From contig PAZU01000011.1 of the NCBI GenBank assembly GCA_002715725.1, forward strand, positions 32,963-80,578: 47,616 nucleotides of DNA, written 5' to 3'. How positions within the stretch are numbered: position 1 is the first letter of the stretch; the number at the start of each line of letters is the position of its first letter. The notes beneath the pieces are model-generated. The model was not told the origin of the DNA. It saw only the letters and a program-made list of their open reading frames with translations, and made no database searches. Shown here in pieces: positions 39,711 through 47,616 of this stretch. Position numbers and translations under genes: made by a program. The DNA comes from Methanobacteriota archaeon (lineage in GTDB: Archaea > Thermoplasmatota > Poseidoniia > Poseidoniales > Poseidoniaceae).

Positions 39711-41063
39711 ATGTACCTCATTACCGTCGAAGGCGGTGACGGTTCTGGAAAGGGCGAAGCTGTGAGAATTTTGGCTTCATTAGCGAACAGGTTAGCATTT
39801 CCAAATGTTCATGTTACCCACGAGCCCAGAAGGCATAGCGAATTAGGAAAACTAGCGCTCAGCGCAGTTAGTAAGGGGGAAAATACTCCGTTGGAAGAAG
39901 CGGGGCTATTTGCAGCGGATAGAGTCGATCATTCGCACACATGGATAAGGCCGCGTTTACTCAAAGGCGACCTTGTCATTTCTGATAGAAATATACATTC
40001 TAGTCTCGTTTACCAAGGCGTTGTTGGTGATTTAGGACTTGAACAGGTTGCAAAAATGAATGCTGCTGCAATGATTCCTGATTTGGTAATTTGGATCGAT
40101 TGCGACCCCAGTAAAGCGATGAAAAGAATAAATTCCGGCACACTGAGAATGGCTGGAGAAAAGCATGAATATTTCGAAACAACCGAAATACAAACTAAAA
40201 TTAGGGCAGGATTTAGTGGAATTTTATCGGGTGAAATCGAAACACCGCATCCATTCAGTAAGTGTTTAGTTATGGGCCCAGTTCTAAACGAAAGCGGCTT
40301 AGATGATTTGGAAAAACAACTATCTCAAGTCCTTAGCACATTCTTCAATCGTAGGCCTGACCCATTAAATGTCAGCCGTGATGAAGTAGACAGGCACCTT
40401 CTCAAAACGCTCTCTACCGGTGTTCAAACCCAACAAAGATTGCCTGGCGCCCCCGTACAACATGTATCATTGTTAGAAGATTGGCTGGATGGGAAATCTC
40501 CTTCACAATGGATGGAACTTGCAGAACAAGAATGGGACGAGGCTCGTGCCAAAGATTCAGATGTTCCTGCTAGGCCTATCGCTCACTCGTCATGGGCAAT
40601 TCTAGGAACATTATCACTAACTGATACAACCGATGTTCCCGCCTTGCACAAACAACTGGGCCCGGTTAGGTCTCTGACGAAGAGACATACTCAGAGGTTG
40701 GTGAAGTGGTTAGAACAAGAGAGGTGGATTCACCGTCAACAAAGCCATGTTCCTTTCGCTGAAGCTCAAATGTTCAAATTGAGAAATAGCCGACTAGGGT
40801 ACGGACGCTTGTGCTTGGCAATGTGGCCATTGAGAGCAGCTTTATCCAGTTGGCGAAGGGCTAATCCCGATGGAGAATGGGAAGATTCGTTGGCTGAAAT
40901 TATTCTTGAAACCGATGAGAAAAAGGTTCCACTTCAAATTCGTAAGGCTGTGCAAAATGTAATCCAAAGATTACATCTAATCTCTAGTGGTCATGCAGAA
41001 TGTCCTGTCCCTCAAAATGAAAAAGAGTTGTTGATTTGGTGGGCGACAGAGCCTCCAGAGTGA
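39711..41063 (+). CDS. tmk: Thymidylate kinase with long C-terminal extension
   Basis: The first ~215 residues are a thymidylate kinase, which makes dTDP from dTMP. GGDGSGKG at 8-15 is the P-loop, HEPRR follows, SDRNIHSSLVYQG is the DR(Y/H) substrate motif, and LVIWIDCDP precedes the LID region. Thymidylate kinases are usually 200-215 residues, but here another ~235 residues follow. The extra part includes a region like a winged helix (about 295-350: SWAILGTLSLTDTTDVPALHKQLGPVRSLTKRHTQRLVKWLEQERWIHRQ) and a helical end. The same frame is open throughout, so this is a fusion and not two genes. AGAGGAGG ends just before the ATG, one base after the previous stop. Confidence 0.9.
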   Translation: MYLITVEGGDGSGKGEAVRILASLANRLAFPNVHVTHEPRRHSELGKLALSAVSKGENTPLEEAGLFAADRVDHSHTWIRPRLLKGDLVISDRNIHSSLVYQGVVGDLGLEQVAKMNAAAMIPDLVIWIDCDPSKAMKRINSGTLRMAGEKHEYFETTEIQTKIRAGFSGILSGEIETPHPFSKCLVMGPVLNESGLDDLEKQLSQVLSTFFNRRPDPLNVSRDEVDRHLLKTLSTGVQTQQRLPGAPVQHVSLLEDWLDGKSPSQWMELAEQEWDEARAKDSDVPARPIAHSSWAILGTLSLTDTTDVPALHKQLGPVRSLTKRHTQRLVKWLEQERWIHRQQSHVPFAEAQMFKLRNSRLGYGRLCLAMWPLRAALSSWRRANPDGEWEDSLAEIILETDEKKVPLQIRKAVQNVIQRLHLISSGHAECPVPQNEKELLIWWATEPPE

Positions 41064-41816
41064 TCACTCTTCTTCTGCCTTCATACTAAACCTGCTTCCA
41101 GAAGGAAGAACAACCTTCGAAGGGTCTAATCCGAAAAATGCTGGCCTTGCGCTAAAGGATGCGGCCATAAAAGCTCCAATGAGTGCCCCAAATGGCGTGC
41201 CTGTCAACAATCGCATGATAGCATTTGATTCATACGAGGTCAGCATCTGAGTAAAACCATCAATAGCCATTGGTACCGCTGCTATTGCAGCGATTGCAAG
41301 TAATGCAAACATCCTTCGATCGTTTCTGTATACGGATAACAGGCTATTATCAGGAAGTAATGAGAGGAAAGTATCTCGTATTGTCCAGCGATTAAATCCT
41401 CTTCTAGAAAACAAAAATCCACCTATTGCTAATCCTAAGAAAATCCCCACATCCCTTACGCAAACTGGCATTTGATTGCCATTTATTTCCCAAGACCTTT
41501 CGGCCTTAGTATGGCAGTTCAAATCGCCAAATGCATAGATAAATGCTGCATATGGGTCTAAATCACTCCAAACAAATGCTCCATGTACACTTTGATTATG
41601 GCCCATTTCTCCGCCCGAATCTGTCTGCACATTCCCCCAGGCATCATCTGAATGATAATCAAATGCATTAGCGCGACCAGATAATTCTGGAACTGAATCT
41701 GTAGGCAGATAAAAGGGGACCAAAAAGAAAGATACCAAGAAGAAAGTCGATACTCCTCCTACCCAATATCCAACTTTTTTCTCACGAGAACGATCTTCCA
41801 GACCATTCTTCTGCAT
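41064..41816 (-). CDS. DUF2085-like membrane protein
   Basis: A 250-residue protein with at least four hydrophobic segments (YWVGGVSTFFLVSFFLVPFYL at the start, VGIFLGLAIGGFLF, FALLAIAAIAAVPMAI, MRLLTGTPFGALIGAFMAAS). The central CHTKAERSWEINGNQMPVCVRDVGIFLGLAIGG matches the family's CHQxPxRSxxxxGxxLPVCARCTGIYxG, a conserved Cys-rich loop typical of DUF2085. The reading frame is open to 42416, but that part is the antisense of the plus gene at 41875, so the ATG at 41816 is the true start. Function unknown; the Cys and His could bind metal. Its stop abuts the tmk stop. Confidence 0.75.
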   Translation of the reverse strand: MQKNGLEDRSREKKVGYWVGGVSTFFLVSFFLVPFYLPTDSVPELSGRANAFDYHSDDAWGNVQTDSGGEMGHNQSVHGAFVWSDLDPYAAFIYAFGDLNCHTKAERSWEINGNQMPVCVRDVGIFLGLAIGGFLFSRRGFNRWTIRDTFLSLLPDNSLLSVYRNDRRMFALLAIAAIAAVPMAIDGFTQMLTSYESNAIMRLLTGTPFGALIGAFMAASFSARPAFFGLDPSKVVLPSGSRFSMKAEEE

Positions 41817-41874
41817 ATTAAATCCCAAAAGTCGGCAGCGGATATGTTTTCGCCTGAACTGTGCTGGGACAATC

Positions 41875-42564
41875 ATGGAGGAGAAGGTCGGTTTCAGAAA
41901 GGCCCTCTCCGCTGCAATCGTTCTAGGACTATATTCTGGATTCATGCTAGCTGTCGCAATTGCTATGGTTTTAGGGAACAAGGGCCTAATGACTGCCGCA
42001 TTTCTATGGGGTCTAACCATAGTGCTATGTGCATTGATTTTGACCCCGTTTCTTGCAGTTGGAAGGAAGAGAGGGCTTCCAGAGACTGATGCAACGGTAA
42101 AAACACTACGCGAGGGGCTTAGTGAATTCAATGAAGGCGTAGGAGGCTGGAGAGCGCTTTCCCATGTCAGGGGAGAAGGCATGGGGGCATCAGTTTCTCT
42201 TTCGCATGCCTCGAACCCACTGACTATTATCGAAAAAGCACTCCAGATTGCAACCGATTGTAAATTGATTTTTCGATTTCCAAAAAACGACCCGACTTTA
42301 CGTGACCGAACACTTCCGATACTGGAAGAAAAAGTAGGTACTTCCAGAATCCAAAGAAGGACAAAATCTCTGACGGTTGTTCCCGAGGTAGTAATTGACC
42401 GCTCTGTCATTATCACTCGGATGATGATGCTCTGCCCACCATTAATGGTAGCGGGTTCAATTGCATTCTATTCAGTTTCACCCGAACAGCCATCCCTCAC
42501 TATCCTAGGTGCATTAGCAGGTGCAATACTTGGAATGATGGTAATCACAAACAAAGGCCGATAG
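41875..42564 (+). CDS. Multi-pass membrane protein of unknown function
   Basis: A 229-residue protein with two hydrophobic segments near the start (AIVLGLYSGFMLAVAIAMVLG and FLWGLTIVLCALILTPFLA), a ~110-residue soluble middle with charged and basic residues, and two more segments at the end (MLCPPLMVAGSIAFYSV and LTILGALAGAILGMMVI). I see no enzyme motif. It is divergent from the DUF2085-like gene with a 58-base gap and lies 55 bases upstream of the HTH_10 regulator. Confidence 0.6.
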   Translation: MEEKVGFRKALSAAIVLGLYSGFMLAVAIAMVLGNKGLMTAAFLWGLTIVLCALILTPFLAVGRKRGLPETDATVKTLREGLSEFNEGVGGWRALSHVRGEGMGASVSLSHASNPLTIIEKALQIATDCKLIFRFPKNDPTLRDRTLPILEEKVGTSRIQRRTKSLTVVPEVVIDRSVIITRMMMLCPPLMVAGSIAFYSVSPEQPSLTILGALAGAILGMMVITNKGR

Positions 42565-42589
42565 GTCTTTTGGGCCCCCTAAAACCAGA

Positions 42590-42597
42590 TTTATAAA
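42590..42597 (+). promoter_or_regulatory. TATA box for the HTH_10 regulator
   Basis: TTTATAAA is a strong match to the archaeal TATA box. Its centre is about 26 bases before the ATG at 42620, so transcription would begin at or next to the start codon and give a leaderless mRNA. No ribosome binding site is seen before that ATG, in agreement. Confidence 0.65.
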
Positions 42598-42619
42598 CCA
42601 CGTCAAAACAGTTGCAAAC

Positions 42620-43441
42620 ATGCGAGAAATAACTTTGTTTTGGAAAAGGGCTCGCTTGGAAGAAACCGATATTGCACCCTTGCTGAAAATCGTTACTTCC
42701 CTAGAATTTCTTGCTTATATCAAAAGAACACCAAGAGACATACGAATGCTGATGAAAGCCAATTTCAAACCGAGAAAGGGACCAAAGGACTTGAACTCGT
42801 TATATTTCCTAGAAGTTGTGGATGTTCACCATACCCCTGAGAGTAGTGATGAAAGTTATGTCCTAAATCTGAAATTATCTCATCCATTGTCAAATTTCAA
42901 TGCTCGAACTGGAGGAACAACCGCTGCACCAGGGTGCAGATTAGACGGCGAAGGTATGACTTATACCATCCAGGGAGGAAACATACGGCTAAGACTAGTC
43001 GCTGCCATGGCTAAATTAGTGGCAAAACCAGATCGTATTTCGGCTCGCACCCTTAACCTTGCGTCAGCGATTAATACCGGCCCTTTGAGTGCCAAACAAC
43101 TCAAATTAGCCAAGTTCGCATATGACAAAGGATGGTACGATATCAACAAGAGAATTAGGATTTCAGAAATGGCAGAAGAATTGAAGATTGCTAGAGCAAC
43201 ATTAGCTGAACATTTATCCAGAATTGAAAGCATAATTATGGACGATTTGTTCGGCTCATATACAAATTTCAAAATTAGTCCTGATGAATTTGAAATGTTC
43301 AAGGACATGGCGGTAGAAGATTCGGAAAATCTAGGATTTGGCGAGGATGAACAATTCAAGAAGTTGCTTCAAAATATGCATACAGCAATGGAATCTGAAG
43401 GCGTTCCAGAAGATGATAATTTAGAAACTGAGCAATTGTAA
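42620..43441 (+). CDS. HTH_10 (bacterio-opsin-activator type) transcriptional regulator
   Basis: A 273-residue regulator. The N-terminal half (1-150) is a beta-rich domain that may sense a ligand. The C-terminal region has the HTH_10 pattern at about 155-210: LSAKQLKLAKFAYDKGWYD, ISEMAEELKIARATLAEHLSRIE, a form widespread in archaeal activators of the Bat type. The last ~50 residues are acidic. Target genes are unknown. It is followed after 32 bases by the PCMT-like gene on the same strand, so both may be controlled together. The promoter shows a clear TATA box and no ribosome binding site. Confidence 0.85.
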   Translation: MREITLFWKRARLEETDIAPLLKIVTSLEFLAYIKRTPRDIRMLMKANFKPRKGPKDLNSLYFLEVVDVHHTPESSDESYVLNLKLSHPLSNFNARTGGTTAAPGCRLDGEGMTYTIQGGNIRLRLVAAMAKLVAKPDRISARTLNLASAINTGPLSAKQLKLAKFAYDKGWYDINKRIRISEMAEELKIARATLAEHLSRIESIIMDDLFGSYTNFKISPDEFEMFKDMAVEDSENLGFGEDEQFKKLLQNMHTAMESEGVPEDDNLETEQL

Positions 43442-43473
43442 ACTTTACATTAGACGAGGATATAGTGGGAGTC

Positions 43474-44436
43474 ATGAGCAATCTGGACAACCTATTGCGG
43501 AACCTCAAGGGTTCGGGAATTATTGTTCCTGCACATGTCGAGAAAGCGATTCGGAAAATCGAGATTGAAGATTTTACCGGATATGATTCATCCGGTTTCT
43601 ATCATGACAGGCCTGTAGTGTTCTTAGAAACTCCAGATGGGGGTGTAAAAACCATTTCAGCACCACATATGATCGTAACGCTACTCCACAATTTGGAATT
43701 AGAGAAAGGGCAACATATTGTGATTTATGGCGCCAAAGGCGGATATATCAGCGCATTAATTGCCCATATTGTTGGAGAAGAGGGGTTAGTCACGGTTTTG
43801 GACCCGTCTAGAGATGTGATTGAGCACATTTCGAATAATCTGAGAGGATATCCAACTGTTAACTGTCAAAGGGTTGAGGATTTGAGTGAAATAAAAATCC
43901 CCAAATTGAATCGGGTTTTGGTTACTGGACAACTTGAAGAATTGCCAGAATGGTTAACTAAAGGATTGGAAGATGGCGGCTTTGCAATTGCCCCAATAGG
44001 AAATAGAAACTCTCAGCGATTACTTAAGATCGAAAAGCAGGGTAATGACTTATTTGAAACTGACCTGGGTACTGTGGTATTTGGCCCACTGAATATTGCC
44101 GACTCTGTTATTGAAACACCTTCGCCTACCGAGATGGCAGAATTGATTGAACAAGTGATTGAATTAATGAAAGATGCCAATATAATTCAAGAAGAAGACA
44201 AAACAAAATTGTACGATTTAGTTGCTGAGTTAAGGCAATTGCCTGATGATCTTCCTCCTCCTGAAGAAGTGGACAACCCAGAGGAACATCCACTGTTCAA
44301 ATTAATGGTCCAGAAAGGCGAATGGTTCATTCATTTGTGGCCAATAATTCAGTCCATAGCAGAGACTAAAATCGCTTCATATGATTCTCCCAAAGACTTC
44401 GAAGAAGGAAGTAGCCACTCCGATTTCATCCCTTGA
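43474..44436 (+). CDS. PCMT-like methyltransferase-fold protein with altered SAM motif
   Basis: The 320-residue protein aligns with protein-L-isoaspartate O-methyltransferase. KTISAPHMIVTLLHNLEL matches the family's QTISAPHMxAxMLELL, including the Thr/Ser of the active site; VTVLDPSRDVIEHISNNL matches post-motif I; IAPIGNRNSQRLLKI and VVFGPL match later conserved parts. Motif I, normally E(V/I)GTGSGY, is instead YGAKGGY, so the acidic residue and one Gly are lost. It may bind SAM poorly or bind another ligand. An extra ~100 acidic residues follow. The ATG at 43474 has GGGAG upstream; a GTG three codons earlier is possible. The HEAT-repeat gene follows after nine bases. Confidence 0.68.
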   Translation: MSNLDNLLRNLKGSGIIVPAHVEKAIRKIEIEDFTGYDSSGFYHDRPVVFLETPDGGVKTISAPHMIVTLLHNLELEKGQHIVIYGAKGGYISALIAHIVGEEGLVTVLDPSRDVIEHISNNLRGYPTVNCQRVEDLSEIKIPKLNRVLVTGQLEELPEWLTKGLEDGGFAIAPIGNRNSQRLLKIEKQGNDLFETDLGTVVFGPLNIADSVIETPSPTEMAELIEQVIELMKDANIIQEEDKTKLYDLVAELRQLPDDLPPPEEVDNPEEHPLFKLMVQKGEWFIHLWPIIQSIAETKIASYDSPKDFEEGSSHSDFIP

Positions 44437-44445
44437 GGTGGTAAA

Positions 44446-45402
44446 TTGACAAATATCGATGGTGAAATTTCTCGTTTATCTAACAAGGACGTGAAGATTC
44501 GCAGAAAAGCGGTCAGACTACTATTCGAAGAAGATAACCCAAGGGCGCTTTTAGGTTTTGTAAAAATGCTTGATGATACGGATTTTTGGTTCCGAAACAA
44601 ATCACTTGATGCTCATCGCAAATGGGCTAGTACAGCAGATGACTTACTACCTTTATTGGAAAATCACAAACGATTAGCTGCTGAGTTATTGCAACGAGTA
44701 GATGCTCCTGATATTGCATTAACATTACTAGAAGAAGAAGACCATATAACCCGAAGTTTTGCTGCAAAAAGTTTGGCTAATTCAGAGGAATTACATTCAA
44801 AATTTACAAAAGATGAACACCATTCTGTCCGAATTGTCGCAGCAGAATTTTCTAGTGATAAAAATCTGATTTCTTCATTGATTGAGGACAAGCATTCAGC
44901 AGTTCGCAGAGCGGCAATATCGAATGCTGCCAAGCATAAATTGAAACTTGATTCGGATGTTCTAGATTCTGGTTTGTCTTCTAGTGACCCTGCTCTTCGT
45001 TCTTTGATAGCAACTTTAGCTGTAAATTCAGGTGGAGAAATTCTCGAAAAGGCCTGCAGAGATATCAATCCAAAGGTACGTAAGGCAATTGCTGATACTC
45101 TACGTAGTGAAGTTACTGAAGTAGATGAGCGAATTAGTTTGATTGCAAGTATTAGTCCCGAGATTATACTGCGATGGTTACGTTCAAGATATGACCCTGG
45201 CTCATCATCACTTCGATGGTCATTGATAGAAAATACTTCACTAAATTCTAGAATACGCTCAAAGTTAATTGAGCAGATGGAAGGTAGAAGTGATATCGAC
45301 AAGCAAAGGCTAGCAATCATTTCTGAAGACGAATCGGTTTTAGTCAAGATTGCTGCAGAAAATCTATCCGCATCGCTTGGTGAACTTGAGGGAGAAAAAT
45401 GA
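44446..45402 (+). CDS. HEAT-repeat protein
   Basis: A 318-residue all-helical protein with about six to eight HEAT/PBS-lyase-type repeats of 30-35 residues, such as KDVKIRRKAVRLLFEEDNPRALLGFVKML and EDKHSAVRRAAISNAAKHKLKLDSDVLDSGL. Such proteins mediate binding. The start is TTG at 44446, with GAGGTGG about five bases before it, overlapping the end of the PCMT-like gene. Its stop overlaps the start of the M61 peptidase gene by four bases (ATGA). The three genes form one operon, suggesting a shared role in protein quality or proteolysis. Confidence 0.85.
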   Translation: MTNIDGEISRLSNKDVKIRRKAVRLLFEEDNPRALLGFVKMLDDTDFWFRNKSLDAHRKWASTADDLLPLLENHKRLAAELLQRVDAPDIALTLLEEEDHITRSFAAKSLANSEELHSKFTKDEHHSVRIVAAEFSSDKNLISSLIEDKHSAVRRAAISNAAKHKLKLDSDVLDSGLSSSDPALRSLIATLAVNSGGEILEKACRDINPKVRKAIADTLRSEVTEVDERISLIASISPEIILRWLRSRYDPGSSSLRWSLIENTSLNSRIRSKLIEQMEGRSDIDKQRLAIISEDESVLVKIAAENLSASLGELEGEK

Positions 45403-47147
45403 ATTCAGGAATTTCATATCACGTTGATGCTACTAATGGCGCCAGTAGGAGGCTCAGCGTAAAAATTGAGATCGATGGCCCGTTTAACGAGAATATATTG
45501 GAACTAAGATTCCCGCGTTGGGTCCCTGGCTCTTACTTTATCCGCGAACCTATTCAACACATGTCTAATCTCGAGGCAACCTGTGACAACAAAGAAATTC
45601 AAATCAAAAGAATTGATGTTGATGGAGCACGAATAACAGGGATTAGTAATGCGAGTAAGATAGTAATTACTTACAAATTATTGGCTGCAGAAATGACTTG
45701 CCGAGCAAATCACTTGGATGAAACTCATGTCCATATTATGCCTCCCTATACTTGGATGATGCCTACAAGAGGAATAGAAAAATCAAGGTTGGAACAAACC
45801 CACAAGGTGACTTTAGAAACTCCGAAGGGTTGGCAAACCGCTACTCAATTGGCTGGTAAAGAAGGTGAATGGTTCGCTGAAGGCAGGGATGAGTTCCTAG
45901 ATGCAATAATGGAATCAAACGCTAATCCAATGATTTCTTTCGATGTAATGGGAACTACTCAATACCTAAAATTGTGGGATTCTGGAGGATTACCAATTCC
46001 GAAAAAGGGACTAGATCGATTCATTGAAGCAATGAAACTTGTTATTGAAGAACACTTTGCATTATTTGGAGTCCCTGAATGGAAGGATTACTGGACAGTA
46101 CTTCACCTCACAGAATCTGGAAGGGGGGGACTTGAACATCTTCGCAGCCAGACATCGATGATGCCTAGAAAATGCCTGCAAGAAGGAAATGAAGAACAAT
46201 GGAGAGACCTAGTGTCATTATTCAGTCACGAATTCTTGCATCAGTGGAACGTTAAGCAACTTAGACCGAAGAATTTCCTAGATTATGAACTACAAAAAGA
46301 AGTACATTCAGACCTTTTGTGGTGGTTTGAAGGACTCACATCCTGGCTTGGTGATATCTTATGTTTACGCAGTGGAGCTTGGAGTGAAGAAGATTGGCGC
46401 AAAGACTGGAATCGTAAAATGAAAAGGCATACCGATAGAAATGGAATGCATAACGAATCTTTGCAAGAAAGTAGTCACGATGCATGGATTCACCTGTATA
46501 GGCCGAATTCATACAGCAGGGAAGTACAAATCTCATACTACCTCGAAGGAGAGATGGCGATCTTCTGCCTTGATGTCGAATTGCGAAAGCGTTCGAAGGG
46601 CAAGCACGGAATGGATGACGTAATGGCCACGCTGTATCACAATCACAGACTTAATTCTGAAAATCCCGGGATAACTCATGCCGACATCAAGAAAGCATTA
46701 GTGAACACCCCAGGAGGAAGGAGATTGGGGGCAATGCTCGATTCGCTGGTTGGAGAGAGAAAAATCCCTGATGTTATTTCAGCTATGAAAGTACTCGGAT
46801 TAGAAATGGTTCCAGACAAGAAAGAAAAAGGTGCTTGGGTCGGATTAAATCTCTCAAATAATGCTAACTGCGTAAAAGTTCGAACCCATTTGACAGGTTC
46901 ACCTTGCCGAGAAATGATCCATACTGGTGATGAAATAATAGCAATTGATGGATTACGTGTAAAATCTGTAAGCGATATATCTGCAGCCGTATATGGTAAC
47001 GCAAATGTTGAAACCACATTCACAATTGCTAGAGAAGGAGTATTGCATGATGTCAAGATTACTCCAGTTCCTAATCCTAATCATTTGACTAAAGTCGAAG
47101 GTAAAGGAAACAAATTATGGCATGCACTCAAGGCAACTATGCGATAA
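45399..47147 (+). CDS. M61 glycyl-aminopeptidase family metalloprotease with C-terminal PDZ domain
   Basis: A 582-residue peptidase. HEFLHQWNVKQLRPK with zinc ligands H277 and H281 is the M61 signature, and E311 in WWFEGLTSWLGD gives the third ligand. The N-terminal beta domain (WVPGSYFIREPIQHM) is typical of the family. A C-terminal PDZ domain (about 500-575: HTGDEIIAIDGLRVKSVSDISAAV) completes the layout. It has no signal peptide, so it is cytoplasmic. The ATG overlaps the HEAT gene stop, with GGGAG four bases upstream. M61 proteins cleave N-terminal Gly or Ala from peptides, so it may finish peptide degradation. Confidence 0.92.
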   Translation: MNSGISYHVDATNGASRRLSVKIEIDGPFNENILELRFPRWVPGSYFIREPIQHMSNLEATCDNKEIQIKRIDVDGARITGISNASKIVITYKLLAAEMTCRANHLDETHVHIMPPYTWMMPTRGIEKSRLEQTHKVTLETPKGWQTATQLAGKEGEWFAEGRDEFLDAIMESNANPMISFDVMGTTQYLKLWDSGGLPIPKKGLDRFIEAMKLVIEEHFALFGVPEWKDYWTVLHLTESGRGGLEHLRSQTSMMPRKCLQEGNEEQWRDLVSLFSHEFLHQWNVKQLRPKNFLDYELQKEVHSDLLWWFEGLTSWLGDILCLRSGAWSEEDWRKDWNRKMKRHTDRNGMHNESLQESSHDAWIHLYRPNSYSREVQISYYLEGEMAIFCLDVELRKRSKGKHGMDDVMATLYHNHRLNSENPGITHADIKKALVNTPGGRRLGAMLDSLVGERKIPDVISAMKVLGLEMVPDKKEKGAWVGLNLSNNANCVKVRTHLTGSPCREMIHTGDEIIAIDGLRVKSVSDISAAVYGNANVETTFTIAREGVLHDVKITPVPNPNHLTKVEGKGNKLWHALKATMR

Positions 47148-47567
47148 TTACTCAGATTTCTCTAAAACTTCCAATAACACATGTATTGGCGGCATATGGT
47201 TGGAAATGGTATGCTTACTTGTTTTTGGAGGATATAGGTCGCCACTCAGACTCATGTCGATTACTTGTTGTTTAGTAATCGTCTCTAGCCCACTTCCCGG
47301 CCAGACATCTACAGAAATCTCATCATTGGATAAATAATCAATCAGGATTGCAGGTACACGTTTCAGGTTCAGACATACAGCAACTGAGTGGCGATGGTGC
47401 CCATCTAGGATTGAACCAGTTTGTGAATCAACCAATAGCGGTTTAGTGAATCCGCCCCATTTCTTAGTCATCTCCAGCAACTTATCGCGGTTTTTTATTT
47501 TGATTTCTTCATGTGGTTTTAACCAATCTAAATCCACTAATGAAACGTCATCATTCCCCCACGACAT
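47148..47567 (-). CDS. SerK/ParB-like nucleotide-dependent protein, short form
   Basis: A 139-residue protein of the ParB/Srx fold. LKPHEE at about 16-21, ILDGHHRHSVA at 53-63 (the phosphate-binding DGHHR), RVPAILIDYLSNDEISVDVWPG and a late YPPKTSKH match free serine kinase SerK of Thermococcus, which phosphorylates serine with ADP. The central ~100 residues of SerK are missing here. The reading frame is open upstream to the window edge without a stop, so the gene may be longer; the ATG at 47567 is the first clear start and leaves the family's core complete. Its stop abuts the M61 gene. It may act as a small kinase or nucleotide-binding regulator. Confidence 0.68.
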   Translation of the reverse strand: MSWGNDDVSLVDLDWLKPHEEIKIKNRDKLLEMTKKWGGFTKPLLVDSQTGSILDGHHRHSVAVCLNLKRVPAILIDYLSNDEISVDVWPGSGLETITKQQVIDMSLSGDLYPPKTSKHTISNHMPPIHVLLEVLEKSE

Positions 47568-47616
47568 GGCACATTCCAAGTCGTTAGATGGGATAATGCT
47601 TTGGAAAGGGCGAGCA

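Noticed and set aside
41817..42416. N-terminal 200-residue extension of the DUF2085-like protein
   Set aside because: It is antisense to the membrane gene at 41875-42564, has low-complexity Ser/Pro composition and precedes a clean start at 41816.
42571..42582. GGGCCC palindrome before the HTH_10 gene
   Set aside because: It is short, lies in a gap of 55 bases and is not repeated elsewhere in a convincing way.

Overview
The window looks like a compact piece of an archaeal chromosome, most likely a Marine Group II euryarchaeon (Poseidoniales, Thermoplasmatota) or a close relative. Archaeal markers are an RPA-type single-strand binding protein with its RPA-associated partner, the Hel308 helicase, the KEOPS subunit Cgi121, an archaeal GspE/TadC pilus motor, a class III (pilin) signal peptide, isoprenoid-lipid genes and an HTH_10 regulator behind a TATA box. 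Bacterial-type gyrase GyrB-GyrA and large secreted peptidases with PKD domains are also known from marine planktonic Euryarchaeota. The lineage is inferred from gene content, not from a search.

Layout. 1-4605: the N-terminal ~300 codons of EPSP synthase (cut by the window edge), moaA, a pilin-like protein, a geranylgeranyl-reductase-family flavoprotein and a polyprenyl diphosphate synthase. 4686-8324: a protein that aligns along its length with porphobilinogen deaminase but lacks the catalytic signature, a coiled-coil protein and a SAP-motif protein. 8321-13948: a minus-strand run of RPA, RPA-associated protein, a small beta-rich unknown, two GspF/TadC membrane proteins and the pilus ATPase. 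14129-20035: PmbA/TldE, TldD, Cgi121 and Hel308. 20120-26431: TerB-like and other membrane proteins, SprT-like metalloprotein, hotdog thioesterase, an aspartoacylase-family hydrolase and a 2-isopropylmalate-synthase-like enzyme. 26505-31170: gyrA and gyrB. 31503-38803: type I dehydroquinase, a membrane protein, a 1392-residue PKD metalloprotease and a glutaminyl-cyclase-like M28 enzyme. 38846-47567: membrane proteins, an extended thymidylate kinase, a DUF2085-like protein, an HTH_10 regulator, a PCMT-like/HEAT/M61 peptidase operon and a short SerK/ParB-like protein.

The genome is very tightly packed. All eight convergent gene pairs have stop codons that overlap by four bases or abut. Only one gap exceeds 300 bases (31171-31502, between gyrB and aroD). 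Genes within runs are joined by TGATG, ATGA or gaps of a few bases, with clear GGAGGT-type Shine-Dalgarno sequences; some other genes have a TATA box about 25 bases before the start codon, suggesting leaderless mRNA. Several starts are TTG, and one gene seems to need an ATC start.

I see no CRISPR array, insertion sequence, rRNA or tRNA. The most interesting items are the porphobilinogen-deaminase-like apparent pseudoenzyme, the PCMT-like protein with a rewritten SAM motif, the thymidylate kinase with a ~235-residue extension, the probable AUC start, the universal overlap of convergent stops, and a hairpin that traps a ribosome binding site at 33291-33309.
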